Source: Paenibacillus amylolyticus (GTDB lineage Bacteria; Bacillota; Bacilli; Paenibacillales; Paenibacillaceae). From it: a DNA stretch of 64,000 bases. The DNA lies in contig NZ_CP121451.1 in NCBI RefSeq assembly GCF_029689945.1, forward strand, positions 2,294,001-2,358,000, read 5' to 3'. Under the pieces are notes generated by a model. The model saw nothing but the letters and a program-made list of their open reading frames with translations, was not told the DNA's origin and did not search any database. Shown one piece after another: positions 48,886 through 57,906 of this stretch. The position numbers and the translations under genes were made by a program. Within the stretch, counting starts at the first letter, position 1. Every line of letters starts with the position of its first letter.

Positions 48886-49756
48886 TGGCAACGTTTTGGA
48901 TTATCTTGACGGCCGTCTTGGTCTCTTCCGCTTGTGCCATCCTCGGTTGTTTTCTGATTTTGCGGCGAATGGCTCTGGTCGGGGATGCGATCAGCCATGC
49001 GGTTCTCCCCGGTATTGCGATTGCCTTCCTGTGGAGCGGTTCCAGAGATTCATTGTGGATGCTGCTCGGTGCCACCGTGTTTGGACTACTGACTGTATTC
49101 TTCATACAGAGCTTGCAGGCGGGTGGACTCTCGTCTGATGCCTCGATTGGTATTGTGTTCACAGCACTCTTCGCAGTGGGTGTCATTCTGATTAGTTTGA
49201 ACGCCCAGCATATCGATCTGGATCTGGATTGTGTCTTGTTCGGTGAGATCGCTTATGTACAGTGGGATACGCTAACCCTTGGTGGTACGGATGTGGGGCC
49301 GAGGGCGGTCTGGATGCTGGGTATCACTTTGCTGGTCATCCTCGTCGTCATTGGGCTGTTCTACAAACAGTTCAAGCTATGTGCCTTCGATCCGGCGCTG
49401 GCTGCAGCCTGCGGCATTCCAGTGGTGCTGTTCCACTATCTGCTCATGGGACTCGTTTCCATGACATCCGTAGCTTCATTTGAAAGTGTAGGTTCGATTC
49501 TTGTTGTAGGCATGCTGATTGTACCTGCGGCGACGGCTTACCTGCTCACGGATCGTCTGGGCAAAATGATTCTGTATGCCGTTCTGATCGGGCAGCATCC
49601 TCGGTTGGAGGTTACGTCATGGCGTACGCGCTGGATGCTTCCATTGCGGGCTGCATGGTGGCCGTGGCAGGAATTCTGTTTGTTCTAGCACTGCTGCTGT
49701 CACCGAAACATGGTATTGTATTCCGTTACGCTCGTCGCAAATTCGCGGCACGGTAA
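48885..49756 (+). CDS. mntD: Manganese/zinc ABC transporter permease 2 (frameshifted near the end)
   Basis: Second ABC-3 permease: FLILRRMALVGDAISHAVLPGI, LFGEIAYVQWDTL, AFDPALAAACGIPV and FESVGSILVVGMLIVPAATAYL. ATG 48885 with GGGGGAG upstream. One G is missing at 49590-49592; restored, the C-terminus reads YAVLIGAASSVGGYVMAYAL then a final helix and FRYARRKFAAR before TAA 49754-49756. Repaired 290 aa. Last gene of mntABCD. Confidence 0.88.
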
Positions 49757-49798
49757 TTGAGTTTTAAGTGAATTACAGGTGGAAAAAACAAAGATTAT

Positions 49799-50100
49799 AA
49801 CAAGGAGGATGTCCTATAAGTCATGAATATGACGAGGGACATCCTCCTTTGGCGTTATTTTGTTTTAATGAACCTGGCACACGCTATTCGCTCCCATTTG
49901 GCCAGATCTGAGAACTAACGAATCCCAGAGACGCTATTTCGTCGATTGAATGGTTTTTTAGGTTTGGGGGCCCTTGTATGACGAAATAGCATTAGTGAGG
50001 TTCGTTAAATCTTGTAACCGTTAACAATCTGCCTTTTAAGGTGCGGTAGGTTCGTTAGCGCTTGGAGCGAGGCGGCATTCCTTCTGGGGAAGCCACTTTT
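49799..50100 (+). repeat. 300-bp intergenic repeat, family 2, copy 1
   Basis: Begins 43 bases after mntD. The head is a terminator-like hairpin AAGGAGGATGTCC (49802-49814)/GGACATCCTCCTT (49837-49849) + T. The middle has GCTATTTCGTC (49933-49943)/GACGAAATAGC (49980-49990) inside a longer imperfect stem (AACGAA...TTCGTT). The tail is TCTGCCTTTTAAGGTGCGGTAGGTTCGTTAGCGCTTGGAGCGAGG-like. It has no sizeable open frame. Copy 2 is at 60550-60850, same strand, roughly 80% identical by eye. Confidence 0.88.
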
Positions 50101-50340
50101 CTGCGTGTCTTGTGCATTACTTTTGCAAGGGCAAAGCATATAAGATATGCAATATAAAATATAATATAGCGTCATCCTGCCGATTACGGGTTATTTTGTT
50201 GCATACAGAGGATCTGTGGTAAAATGTCGTTAGCTGTGACGTCCGGAGCGTCCGTTTTTACGGGTGCCGGGCGATCTTGTTGTGAAAGAATGTTTGAAAT
50301 AGATAAAGTGAACCTTTAAGTTGAACTGGAGAACCATTGG

Positions 50341-50459
50341 GTACGGAGAGGGCAGAAAGGACCTAGAGAAACGAAGTGGTCGCATTTATAACCGGATTTT
50401 CTCCATTGTAGATGGAATCAGGAAAATCAGGGGATGACAGCGATCGATAGGTTTTCGGC
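50341..50459 (+). repeat. Divergent relative of structured repeat family 1 (copy C)
   Basis: Shares the layout of copies A and B: GAAACGAAGTGGTCGC where A has GAAGCAAAGCGTTCGCC, a stem GATTTTC (50395-50401)/GAAAATC (50422-50428) at the place of the main hairpin, then GATGACAGCGATCGATAGG where A has TACAACAGCGATCGAAAG. It ends 69 bases before the HAD gene, same strand. Homology is plausible but weak. Confidence 0.45.
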
Positions 50460-50527
50460 CCGCGTAGTGCCTGAACTGGATATCATGAGTTCAACTTGGA
50501 GAGAGACAACCTGGGAGGAACTACTGT

Positions 50528-51277
50528 ATGAGTGAACTGAAATACAAATTGCTTGCATTGGATATGGATGGAACATTGCTTAATGATAATCATGAAATTA
50601 CGCAGGAGACCGCCAAGTGGATACAGATTGCCATTCGTCGGGGTGTACATGTGTGCCTTTCCACGGGAAGAGCCGTGTTCCACGCGATGCCTTATGCAGT
50701 TCAGCTTGGACTGGAGACACCGATGGTGACCGTAAACGGTAGTGAAGTCTGGAAAGCCCCGCATGATCTGCACATGCGTCATCTGATGGACCCGGCATTG
50801 ATTCGTCAAATGCAGGAGATCGGTGAGAAATATAACAGCTGGTACTGGGCATACTCCGTGGAAGAGCTGTTCAATCGTGATCGCTGGACGGACAATATTG
50901 AAGGTCTGGAATGGTTGAAATTCGGCTTCAATACCGAAGTGGATGAAGTTCGTCACCAGATCATGATGGAACTGCAACAAATGGGTGGCCTGCAAATGAC
51001 CAACTCCTCACCCGTTAATATTGAGATCAACCCTGCCGGGGTATCCAAAGCAAGTGGTGTAGCGGAAGTCTGCAAGCTGCTGGGTATAGAGATGTCCGAA
51101 GTTGTTGCTGTTGGAGACAGTTTGAATGATCTGGCTGTCATTGAGGCGGTAGGTTTGGGGGTAGCTATGGGTAATGCGCAAGAGCAGGTGAAGGAAGCGG
51201 CTGATCTGATTGTAGCGAGTAACAATGAAGACGGCATCGTCGAAGTGATTCGTGAACATATTTTGAAGGGGGCGTAA
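50528..51277 (+). CDS. Cof-type HAD-IIB family phosphatase
   Basis: 249-aa sugar-phosphate or FMN-type phosphatase. Motif I LALDMDGTLL, motif II LSTGR, motif III Lys in GVSKASGV, motif IV AVGDSLNDLAVI. Ends in the usual VAMGNAQEQVKEAADLIVASNNEDGI. GGGAGG lies upstream of the ATG. Followed after 3 bases by the DUF456 gene, so likely co-transcribed. Substrate unknown. Confidence 0.92.
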   Translation: MSELKYKLLALDMDGTLLNDNHEITQETAKWIQIAIRRGVHVCLSTGRAVFHAMPYAVQLGLETPMVTVNGSEVWKAPHDLHMRHLMDPALIRQMQEIGEKYNSWYWAYSVEELFNRDRWTDNIEGLEWLKFGFNTEVDEVRHQIMMELQQMGGLQMTNSSPVNIEINPAGVSKASGVAEVCKLLGIEMSEVVAVGDSLNDLAVIEAVGLGVAMGNAQEQVKEAADLIVASNNEDGIVEVIREHILKGA

Positions 51278-51280
51278 CCT

Positions 51281-51772
51281 TTGCTCGCAACCATTGCCTG
51301 GATTTTAATTGTGCTGCTGTTTGCAGTGGGAATGGCTGGAACGGTATATCCGATACTGCCTGGTGCTGTAGCCATTTTCTTCGCGTTTCTGGTCTACGGC
51401 TGGTTCTTTAGCTTTGATCCGTTTGGTGTGTGGTTCTGGATCATTCAGATTCTGATTGTGGTTGTGTTGTTTGTCGCTGATTATGTCGTCAGCGCATGGG
51501 GTGTGAAGAAGTTTGGTGGCTCCAAGTTATCGACCACGCTGAGTACCATTGGTGTGATCATTGGCCCATTTGTCATTCCGGCATTCGGACTGGTATTGGG
51601 ACCATTTATCGGTGCTTTTATCGGGGAAATGATCGGTGGGTCCTCACCTTCCAAAGCGTCAAAAGTCGGATTCGGTTCCGTGGTGGGGCTATTTACAAGC
51701 ACCGTGATGAAAATTATTTTGCAAATCGTCATGATTGTTCTCTTTATTATCTGGGTGGTAAGATTCGCCTAA
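51281..51772 (+). CDS. DUF456 family membrane protein
   Basis: 163 aa, about four to five transmembrane helices with Gly-rich repeats (FVIPAFGLVLGPFIGAFIGEMIGGSS), as in the DUF456 family. TTG 51281 follows GGGGGCGTAACC just after the HAD stop. Function unknown. Confidence 0.85.
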   Translation: MLATIAWILIVLLFAVGMAGTVYPILPGAVAIFFAFLVYGWFFSFDPFGVWFWIIQILIVVVLFVADYVVSAWGVKKFGGSKLSTTLSTIGVIIGPFVIPAFGLVLGPFIGAFIGEMIGGSSPSKASKVGFGSVVGLFTSTVMKIILQIVMIVLFIIWVVRFA

Positions 51773-51833
51773 ATGTTCAGGATTAGCTTCAACGGGATGC
51801 ATGTCCGGTGTGGAGGAAAGAAGGGGAATTCGT

Positions 51834-53462
51834 TTGTCTAAGAAAGAAACATTCATTAGGGGTACGCTCATTCTGGCGGCCGCTGCGCTGATCGCGAGAG
51901 TACTCGGATTGGTTCAACGTGTGCCGCTGGAGCATATCCTCGGAGACGTCGGTAACGCATCGTTTACCATCTCCAATACGGTATATTTAATGCTGTTAAC
52001 TGTAGCAACGGCGGGCATACCGAGTACACTTAGCAAAATGGTATCGGAACGCTATGCGCTCGGACGCGCGGGTGAAGCCCAACAGATCTACCGTGCAGCC
52101 CTGATCTTTGCGGCAGTCGCCGGGGTAGTCATGTCTGCTTTATTATGGTTTGCGGCGCCTTATTATGCCACGTATGTCTCGAAAGTACCGGCATCGGTCA
52201 GCGCCATTCGCGCCTTGGCTCCAGCCTTGCTGCTGTTCCCGGCCATTGCGATGATGCGTGGATATTTCCAGGGACGCGGCAACATGACAGCGGGTGGTAT
52301 TTCACAGATTGTGGAACAGTTCGCCCGTGTAGGTACAGCCATTATCGTGGCTTATGTCATGCTGCAATGGAATTACGATGATCAAACAATTGCTGCGGGT
52401 GCCTCATTTGGCGGGGTATTAGGAAGTGTGGGTGCATTCGGTGTCATGCTGTATTTCACCTTGAAGCTGCGTCGTAGCGACCGGGCAGCCCAATTGAATT
52501 ATGAGCGAGCAGAGCAACTGCCAATGCGCGGAATCTACGGTGATATTTTCAAGCTGTCCATTCCCATTGTGCTGTCCTCACTTGCGGTTCCTGCCATCAA
52601 CTTTATTGATTCATCCCTTGTGGTACCACTGCTTAGTGGGCAGATTGGAATTGAAGAAGCGACTGGGGTACTTGCGATCCTTGGTGCGAAGGCTCAAAGT
52701 ATTGCCGGTATTCCTCCAATTCTCGCTATCGCTTTGAGTCAGTCCCTGGTGCCTGTCATATCGGCAGCATTTGCCCGTAAGGATGAGGCTCATCTGAAGA
52801 GTCAGGTTACACTTGCGCTGCGTATATCGATTTTGACAGGTATGCCGATTGTCATTGCACTATGTGCGGCGGCGTATTCGGTCAACGGATTGCTGTTTAC
52901 CAATCTGGATGGAACGCCGATCATTGCCTTGTTGACATTCGGTACCATTTTCCAGATTACGATGATGACCACCAACTCGATTTTGCTGGGGGTGGGTAAA
53001 CCGCGGATTACGATGATTAGTGTGGCAGCAGGTGTTGTGGTCAAGCTGATTGCAAGTCTGATTCTCGCGCCGATGTTTGGCATATACGGCATCATTATTG
53101 CAACCGCACTGTGTTTCCTGGTGATTACGTACCTGAATCTGCGTGTCTTGCGCAAAATCGTTGATTTCTCCATCATGGGAGATCGTTGGAAAGGGTTTAT
53201 CATTACGGTCTTGCTTGCAGCAGGTGTAGGATTTGCAACAAACTGGATCGGGAATACGATCTTTGGATTGTTCCTGCCAGCGCGTGTATCCTTCTTGCTT
53301 ACCTGCCTTGTGGTTGGTGTGCTTGTGGTGGTGGTGTATCTGGTTCTCATGGTTGTGCTGCGTGTACTGCGCAAGGACGAGCTGGGCAGTTACCCCCGTA
53401 TCCTGCAAAAAATTCTTCGTCCACTTATGCGTCTCCAACGTGGAGCGGGGCAAAGAGCATAA
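51834..53462 (+). CDS. MOP-superfamily lipid-linked oligosaccharide flippase (SpoVB/YtgP/MurJ-like)
   Basis: About 542 aa, 14 predicted helices, polysaccharide-synthesis (PST) branch of the MOP exporters. It begins RGTLILAAAALIARVLGLVQ and has GIPSTLSKMVSERYALGR and FPAIAMMRGYFQGRGNM. The group includes spore cortex SpoVB and YtgP, which flip peptidoglycan precursors. TTG 51834 is preferred (AAGGGG seven bases upstream) over ATG 51801. Which paralogue it is cannot be decided here. Confidence 0.88.
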   Translation: MSKKETFIRGTLILAAAALIARVLGLVQRVPLEHILGDVGNASFTISNTVYLMLLTVATAGIPSTLSKMVSERYALGRAGEAQQIYRAALIFAAVAGVVMSALLWFAAPYYATYVSKVPASVSAIRALAPALLLFPAIAMMRGYFQGRGNMTAGGISQIVEQFARVGTAIIVAYVMLQWNYDDQTIAAGASFGGVLGSVGAFGVMLYFTLKLRRSDRAAQLNYERAEQLPMRGIYGDIFKLSIPIVLSSLAVPAINFIDSSLVVPLLSGQIGIEEATGVLAILGAKAQSIAGIPPILAIALSQSLVPVISAAFARKDEAHLKSQVTLALRISILTGMPIVIALCAAAYSVNGLLFTNLDGTPIIALLTFGTIFQITMMTTNSILLGVGKPRITMISVAAGVVVKLIASLILAPMFGIYGIIIATALCFLVITYLNLRVLRKIVDFSIMGDRWKGFIITVLLAAGVGFATNWIGNTIFGLFLPARVSFLLTCLVVGVLVVVVYLVLMVVLRVLRKDELGSYPRILQKILRPLMRLQRGAGQRA

Positions 53463-53511
53463 GAATGCGAGGAGCATCGTTCAAGCTTTAATATTTAGTG
53501 GAAATAGGATA

Positions 53512-53552
53512 CAAGCTCTGTCTGCTGTTGAAGCGGACAGGGCTTTTTGTAT
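53512..53552 (+). terminator. Terminator after the flippase gene
   Basis: AAGCtCTGTCtGC-tgttga-aGCgGACAGgGCTTTTTG. Confidence 0.75.
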
Positions 53553-53570
53553 ATTTGGCGATCCTCAGCA

Positions 53571-54856
53571 TTAGTGTGTGATGGCTTTGGCATCATGAGC
53601 CAGTGCTGTTTTCAGCATGCCATACCGGTGCTCGTGACTCATCTCAAACAGCCATGGCCGACGTGGTGCCGTCAGATAACCGAGACAATCCCGAGTCTGA
53701 AGCCAGTCATGTCTGGTAATCGGTTCATATGGCGTATCGCCCCATACGGCGAGCAATTCCGGACTATATAATCGTTGCCCTTCTGGAAGCCATTCCTCAT
53801 CAAGCAGCGCCTGAGCGTATAATGTGCGTTCACCTGTCTCGTCTTCACGAGGGGTAAACAGGCCAGGCCAATATTCAGCTCGCGAGCCACGATGGGGAAC
53901 CGAACGTGCGAACGCCAACACTTGTGTGTGTACTTGCTCCATGCCAAATAACAGGGCATACAGGCCTTTGCCAAACCTGATTCGCTCATCCAACTTGCCA
54001 AAATGCTCAATGACGCGTCCTGCAAGTCCTGCTCCCGACCAAGAGGAAAGACGATATGATTCAGACCTGCCAGATTATGCAGATGGAAGGCGGGTTTGGA
54101 GAGTACTTCTTTTTGAAAATAAGGATGCTGCACGACCCGGCTCTCGATATAGTTCTGCTCATTAATAATTAAAGCTACACTAAGCAGTGAACTGCACCGT
54201 TCCAGCCAGAAGCGTTCCCAAAACGGCGTCATAAACGCCGATACGTGAAAGTGTGACAAGAGATGGAAACAGCTTCGTCCGATCCGGCGACTGTTCATAT
54301 ACAGCTGAAGCTGGGGATATGCATCCTGGAAAATGAGTGCATTGCATCGCTCCAGCAGCCGATACATATGCTCGCGATCGCTCTGATTTTGCAGATTATG
54401 CATTAGATCACTCTGAAGATCTGTCATGTGGTATCCTCCGTTGCGAGAGACCATATGAGCCAGCAGCGCCCAATGCAGTTCAGGACATTGCTCATAACAT
54501 TCCAGATAGGCTGCCGTGCGAGTGATATTACTTCGATTATGTTCTTGAGTCAGTGTCTTGATTTCTTCCACAATAATACAATCCTCTTCACAGACGAGTG
54601 CGCTTTGAACCGGGTCTGTTCGTGCAAAAGGCTTGCTGCTGGCAGGTAACAAACGCTCCACTTCAGACTGAAGGGCAGCCGCCGTTTCGGTATCCCACTC
54701 GATTTCACGGAATGGGTGACGAAGCTGTGCTGAAGCTTGCCATGCCGCTTGTTTACCACGCCAAACTTCCCGGGCCGCTCCCGGAAGGGAACGGACAATC
54801 TGCAGGAGGGACCCATGATGCTGTTCGCTGGAAATATCGGTTCTGGTGGAAGTCAT
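53571..54856 (-). CDS. DUF2515 (YppC-like) protein (frameshifted)
   Basis: 428 aa after repair. Probably soluble, without a signal peptide; family function unknown. One G/C is missing at 54028-54029; restored, the join reads LNHIVFPLGREQGLAGRVIEHFGKLDERIRFG. The C-terminal half shows DETGERTLYAQALLDEEW and ITRHDWLQTRDCLGYLT. ATG 54856 follows AAAGGATG; the in-frame ATG at 54874 is the alternative. Confidence 0.78.
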
Positions 54857-54998
54857 GATGTGACATCCTTTCATGATGTTCTGCGTTTAAGTGCACAGAC
54901 CATGTGGTTTATTCTAAGTATGCGCTGATTATTTGACTTCCACTCGCCAATTTGCTTCACTTAGGGTAAGACAAGGTACAGAAAGGGAGATGAATCGA

Positions 54999-55343
54999 AT
55001 GGAACAGATTACTTCCAAACCGGCTTTTGATGTAGCCATCCAATCCCCACGTTTGACGATTGCCGTATTCAAGGCAGACTGGTGTGGAGACTGCAAATAC
55101 ATCGATCCGTTTATGCCAGAGGTTGAAGAGAAATATGCACGCGAACTGACTTTAATTGAGGTCGACGTGGATCAGGTTGGAACGGTTAGTGAAGAGCAGA
55201 ATATTCTTGGCATTCCCAGCTTTGTGGCGTATACGGATGGCCGCGAACTCGTAAGGTTTGTGAACAAGCTGCGCAAGTCGAGAGAAGAGATTGAGCAGTT
55301 CCTGGATCGCGCAGTTGAAGTGTACAACACGATCCATAAATGA
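54999..55343 (+). CDS. Thioredoxin-family protein
   Basis: 114-aa thioredoxin fold with the redox motif WCGDC (FKADWCGDCKYIDPFMPEVE) and the cis-Pro loop GIPSFVAYTDG. Thiol-disulfide exchange in the cytosol (no signal peptide). ATG 54999 sits 9 bases after GGGAG; ATG 54990 overlaps the ribosome site. Intact, divergent from the DUF2515 gene. Confidence 0.9.
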   Translation: MEQITSKPAFDVAIQSPRLTIAVFKADWCGDCKYIDPFMPEVEEKYARELTLIEVDVDQVGTVSEEQNILGIPSFVAYTDGRELVRFVNKLRKSREEIEQFLDRAVEVYNTIHK

Positions 55344-55388
55344 TTATAAAAGTATGACAGGTTCATGTTGTAAAAGGGTATAATAAAA

Positions 55389-55425
55389 AGAACGCCATTT
55401 CTCTTGAAATAGGGAAATGGCGTTT
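55389..55425 (+). terminator. Hairpin after thioredoxin gene
   Basis: AACGCCATTTC-tcttgaaatag-GGAAATGGCGTTTG; moderate T tail. Confidence 0.7.
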
Positions 55426-55524
55426 GTGTGTTCAGGGCTCTGTTCAAGATGCAATTAACTGGTATATCCCTCATAAATATAACCCTAATGACCTGCGGGT
55501 CATTATTTCACCAGACGTTAACAT

Positions 55525-55596
55525 TTTGTCACAAAGCGCGGGCGTCAATGAACATTTTATCCGGTATAATGAATTTAGTTGTGAAATAAGTGTCAA
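55525..55596 (+). promoter_or_regulatory. Candidate ctaA promoter with palindromic sites
   Basis: TATAAT at 55565-55570 with no good -35. The perfect palindrome TTTGTCACAAA (55525-55535) is centred ~47 bases before the expected start, where an activator would bind, and TTGTGAAATAAGTGTCAA lies at 55579-55596. In Bacillus ctaA is activated by ResD; such AT-rich TTTGT/ACAAA sites could serve a redox regulator. By-eye prediction. Confidence 0.4.
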
Positions 55597-55657
55597 AGTA
55601 CCGAAACAAGCGGAGAATATTCTTCGCCATCTTAAACCAACAGCGGGTGAGAAAAAA

Positions 55658-56596
55658 TTGAAACACTTAACTTTGTTTAAATGGTTAACCGTATTAACCT
55701 GTTTAGTCATGTTTCTGGCCACTTTTGGTGGAGGCATCGTAACCAAAACAGAATCGGGCCTGGGCTGCGGAACGGAATGGCCTTTATGTAACGGAAAACT
55801 CGTTCCTGCACATACTGTGGCTTCACTTATTGAATATTCCCACCGTGCTGTAAGCGCACTGGCTGGACTGCTGTCCATTGCCTCGTTTGTTGCTTTTCTG
55901 CGGTTCGGCAAATCACGCCGTGACCTGCAATTGTTTTCTTTCCTAACCTTGGTGTTTGTGATTGTCCAGGGAATCATGGGGGCTTTTGCCGTCGTCTTCT
56001 CCCAATCTTCAGCTGTCATGGCACTGCATTTCGGCTTTGCACTGATTGCTTTTGCCAGTTCCCTAATGATGGCGCTGGGCATAAGGCAGGAGGCAAGAGA
56101 TGGTGGATTGGAGCGCCTGAATAAATACCCACGCGTTAGTAAAAAATTCAGGAATCTGGTCTGGTTCTCCACCATTTACACCTATCTCGTGGTATACACG
56201 GGTGCATTTGTAAGCCATACGGATTCTGCCGGCGGCTGTTCCGGATTTCCGCTCTGTAACGGGCAGATTATTCCTGAACTTTCGGGTGGGGTAGCGGTTG
56301 CTTTTGCTCACCGTGCGGCAGCTGCGTCTCTAGTCATTGTAATCGCAATTTTGGGTCACTTTGCATACCGTAATCATCCGGACAACCGGGAAATGCGTAC
56401 GCTTGGTGTGGTATCCGTTGTTCTAATCCTGATGCAAGTCGTCATCGGTATTTTCATGATGGTGACCATGAACCGTCCGGAGGTCTACATGTTCGTCGCT
56501 CTCGCTCATATGCTGGATATCGCTATATTGTTCGGAGTTTTGACGTATATGAGTTTCCTGGTGTACAAGCTGCATCGCCCGGTTAATCGGTTCTAG
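55658..56596 (+). CDS. ctaA: Heme A synthase
   Basis: Converts heme O to heme A for aa3-type oxidase. About 312 aa with eight helices in two homologous halves, each with a conserved Cys pair (GLGCGTEWPLCNG and AGGCSGFPLCNG) and His ligands (YSHRAVSA, MALHFGFA, FAHRAAAA, LAHMLDI). TTG 55658 (MKHLTLFKWLTVL) is taken as start, with GGGTGAG upstream. The open frame upstream to 55424 runs through the promoter region and is not conserved. Confidence 0.9.
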   Translation: MKHLTLFKWLTVLTCLVMFLATFGGGIVTKTESGLGCGTEWPLCNGKLVPAHTVASLIEYSHRAVSALAGLLSIASFVAFLRFGKSRRDLQLFSFLTLVFVIVQGIMGAFAVVFSQSSAVMALHFGFALIAFASSLMMALGIRQEARDGGLERLNKYPRVSKKFRNLVWFSTIYTYLVVYTGAFVSHTDSAGGCSGFPLCNGQIIPELSGGVAVAFAHRAAAASLVIVIAILGHFAYRNHPDNREMRTLGVVSVVLILMQVVIGIFMMVTMNRPEVYMFVALAHMLDIAILFGVLTYMSFLVYKLHRPVNRF

Positions 56597-56636
56597 ATAT
56601 AGATCCATTCAATCTCAAAGTACATGGGCTAAATAT

Positions 56637-56675
56637 GAAAGTCCACCATCCAGTGATGTACATCATTGGACAGGT
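56637..56675 (+). terminator. Hairpin after ctaA
   Basis: AAAGTCCACC-a-TCCAgTGATG-ta-CATCAtTGGA-ca-GGTGGACTTT followed by GTTTG. Strong stem, weak T tail. Confidence 0.7.
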
Positions 56676-56711
56676 GGACTTTGTTTGATGTCAGGGCGAT
56701 CAGGGCAACCT

Positions 56712-57506
56712 ATGGCAAGCAGCAATTACACGGTATGGATGATGAGTTACAGTAATGAATTTTTGTTGAATGGAAAAGAGGAGGTTATATATGCTGCGAA
56801 CGTTGCTGGGGAAAAACCGCGTGTCAATGAAGGAAAATTGAAGGAAGCGATGGACGCAATGGCGCATACGCTTGAGCTATTCCAGCGACAAATGCATGTG
56901 GACCATGATCCCACGCACGATTATCGGAAATTGTATGTGTGGACCCAGGGACTCATCTCCTCACTGGATGAACTGGAGCAAAGCTGCTTCGCTGCTGCTC
57001 ATTTTCGCAAAAAGGTCGTTGCAGGTTCAACGGACGACATGACGCCGACTGAAAAAGCCGAGTATGCCCGATATGTATATTTCTACAAAGATGGCTTCAT
57101 TCGCTGCTTTGCCATTCTGGATAAAGTCGGTACCGTATTGAACGAAATATTCCAGTTGAACACTTCAAACACAAAAGCCCATTTTTCTTATTTTACGGTG
57201 TTAAGGCAGTTTGATTATGCAAGGGAGCATCATGATCTTGCGTTGCGACTCATTCAGATCAAGGATTCATATCGGGAGCCGATGAGCAAGCTGCGCAAAC
57301 GACGTAATATGGAGATTCACTACATGAACTCAGAAATGCATGATGACCTGTGGCAGCTTCACCAGACGTTGCAAGGTAAAGTAAAGTTGGAGGATTTGAA
57401 TCAGCATGTTCAGGAAATGCGTCAGGGCGTGGATATGGTCTGTGAAACGTTAACAACCTCATATCGATATATCAATAATATATGGAAAAGAAATAATTCC
57501 CTTTGA
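56712..57506 (+). CDS. Cthe_2314-like HEPN domain protein
   Basis: About 264 aa, all-helical. Near the C-terminus KLRKRRNMEIHYM contains the HEPN R-x4-H signature (RNMEIH), seen in HEPN ribonucleases and related antitoxin-partnered proteins. I recall similar proteins annotated as Cthe_2314 family. No partner nucleotidyltransferase (MNT) gene is adjacent. The start is uncertain (ATG 56712, 56685 or later); no strong ribosome site is visible. Whether it is an active RNase is unknown. Confidence 0.7.
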   Translation: MASSNYTVWMMSYSNEFLLNGKEEVIYAANVAGEKPRVNEGKLKEAMDAMAHTLELFQRQMHVDHDPTHDYRKLYVWTQGLISSLDELEQSCFAAAHFRKKVVAGSTDDMTPTEKAEYARYVYFYKDGFIRCFAILDKVGTVLNEIFQLNTSNTKAHFSYFTVLRQFDYAREHHDLALRLIQIKDSYREPMSKLRKRRNMEIHYMNSEMHDDLWQLHQTLQGKVKLEDLNQHVQEMRQGVDMVCETLTTSYRYINNIWKRNNSL

Positions 57507-57531
57507 CAAATCGGAATACTTGGAATATACT
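57503..57531 (+). promoter_or_regulatory. Sigma-A promoter of the metNIQ operon
   Basis: TTGACA (57503-57508), 17-base spacer, TATACT (57526-57531). It overlaps the stop of the HEPN gene and lies ~115 bases before the riboswitch. Confidence 0.85.
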
Positions 57532-57646
57532 GAGTTTCAATTAGAAATGTTTACAAGCACGAAGATTGACCTGAACTTTCAAAAATTACTTTTACATGAT
57601 AAAGCATGAACTACATGAACTTATAAAATCCGACAATAACATATTT

Positions 57647-57842
57647 CTTATCGAGAGCGGCGGAGGGACAGGCCCGATGAAGCCCGGCAACCGATTTGTA
57701 ACCGACATGATACATGTATCATTCGTTATAGATGTTAGGTGCTAATTCCTACAAAATGGTGCAAGGCACGATTTTGGCAGATGAGAAGGTATATTCTTTC
57801 ACGTAAAGAGCCCTCTATGTATCTGCAAAGGGCTCTTTTTTG
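57647..57842 (+). promoter_or_regulatory. SAM-I (S-box) riboswitch with terminator
   Basis: Classic S-box: CTTATCGAGAGcGGCGGAGGGA, GGCCCGATGAAGCCCGGCAACC, GGTGCTAATTCC and the closing GATGAGAAGG, then terminator AAAGAGCCC...GGGCTCTTTTTT (57805-57842). High S-adenosylmethionine would terminate transcription before metN, which matches the methionine importer downstream. Confidence 0.97.
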
Positions 57843-57906
57843 TACTTTTAGGGGAGTTTTCCTTTAGATCGGGTAAAGATACATGTAGGTGGTTGGAAAG
57901 GGGCAA

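Larger units (their letters stand above)
49757..50527. other. 771-base intergenic region
   Basis: No gene recognised. It holds the 300-bp repeat copy 1 (49799-50100) and a divergent relative of the hairpin element (50341-50459). Between them is AT-rich sequence with a GC-rich patch at ~50236-50280 (GTGACGTCCGGAGCGTCCG). Confidence 0.6.

Noticed and set aside
47927..49138. 403-aa mntC product with a Cys/Arg-rich tail
   Set aside because: The tail is mntD read out of frame after a missing G; the natural end overlaps the mntD start as TAATG.
49799..50100. Family-2 repeat as an insertion sequence
   Set aside because: No transposase frame, no matching terminal inverted repeats at both ends, and no target-site duplication visible.
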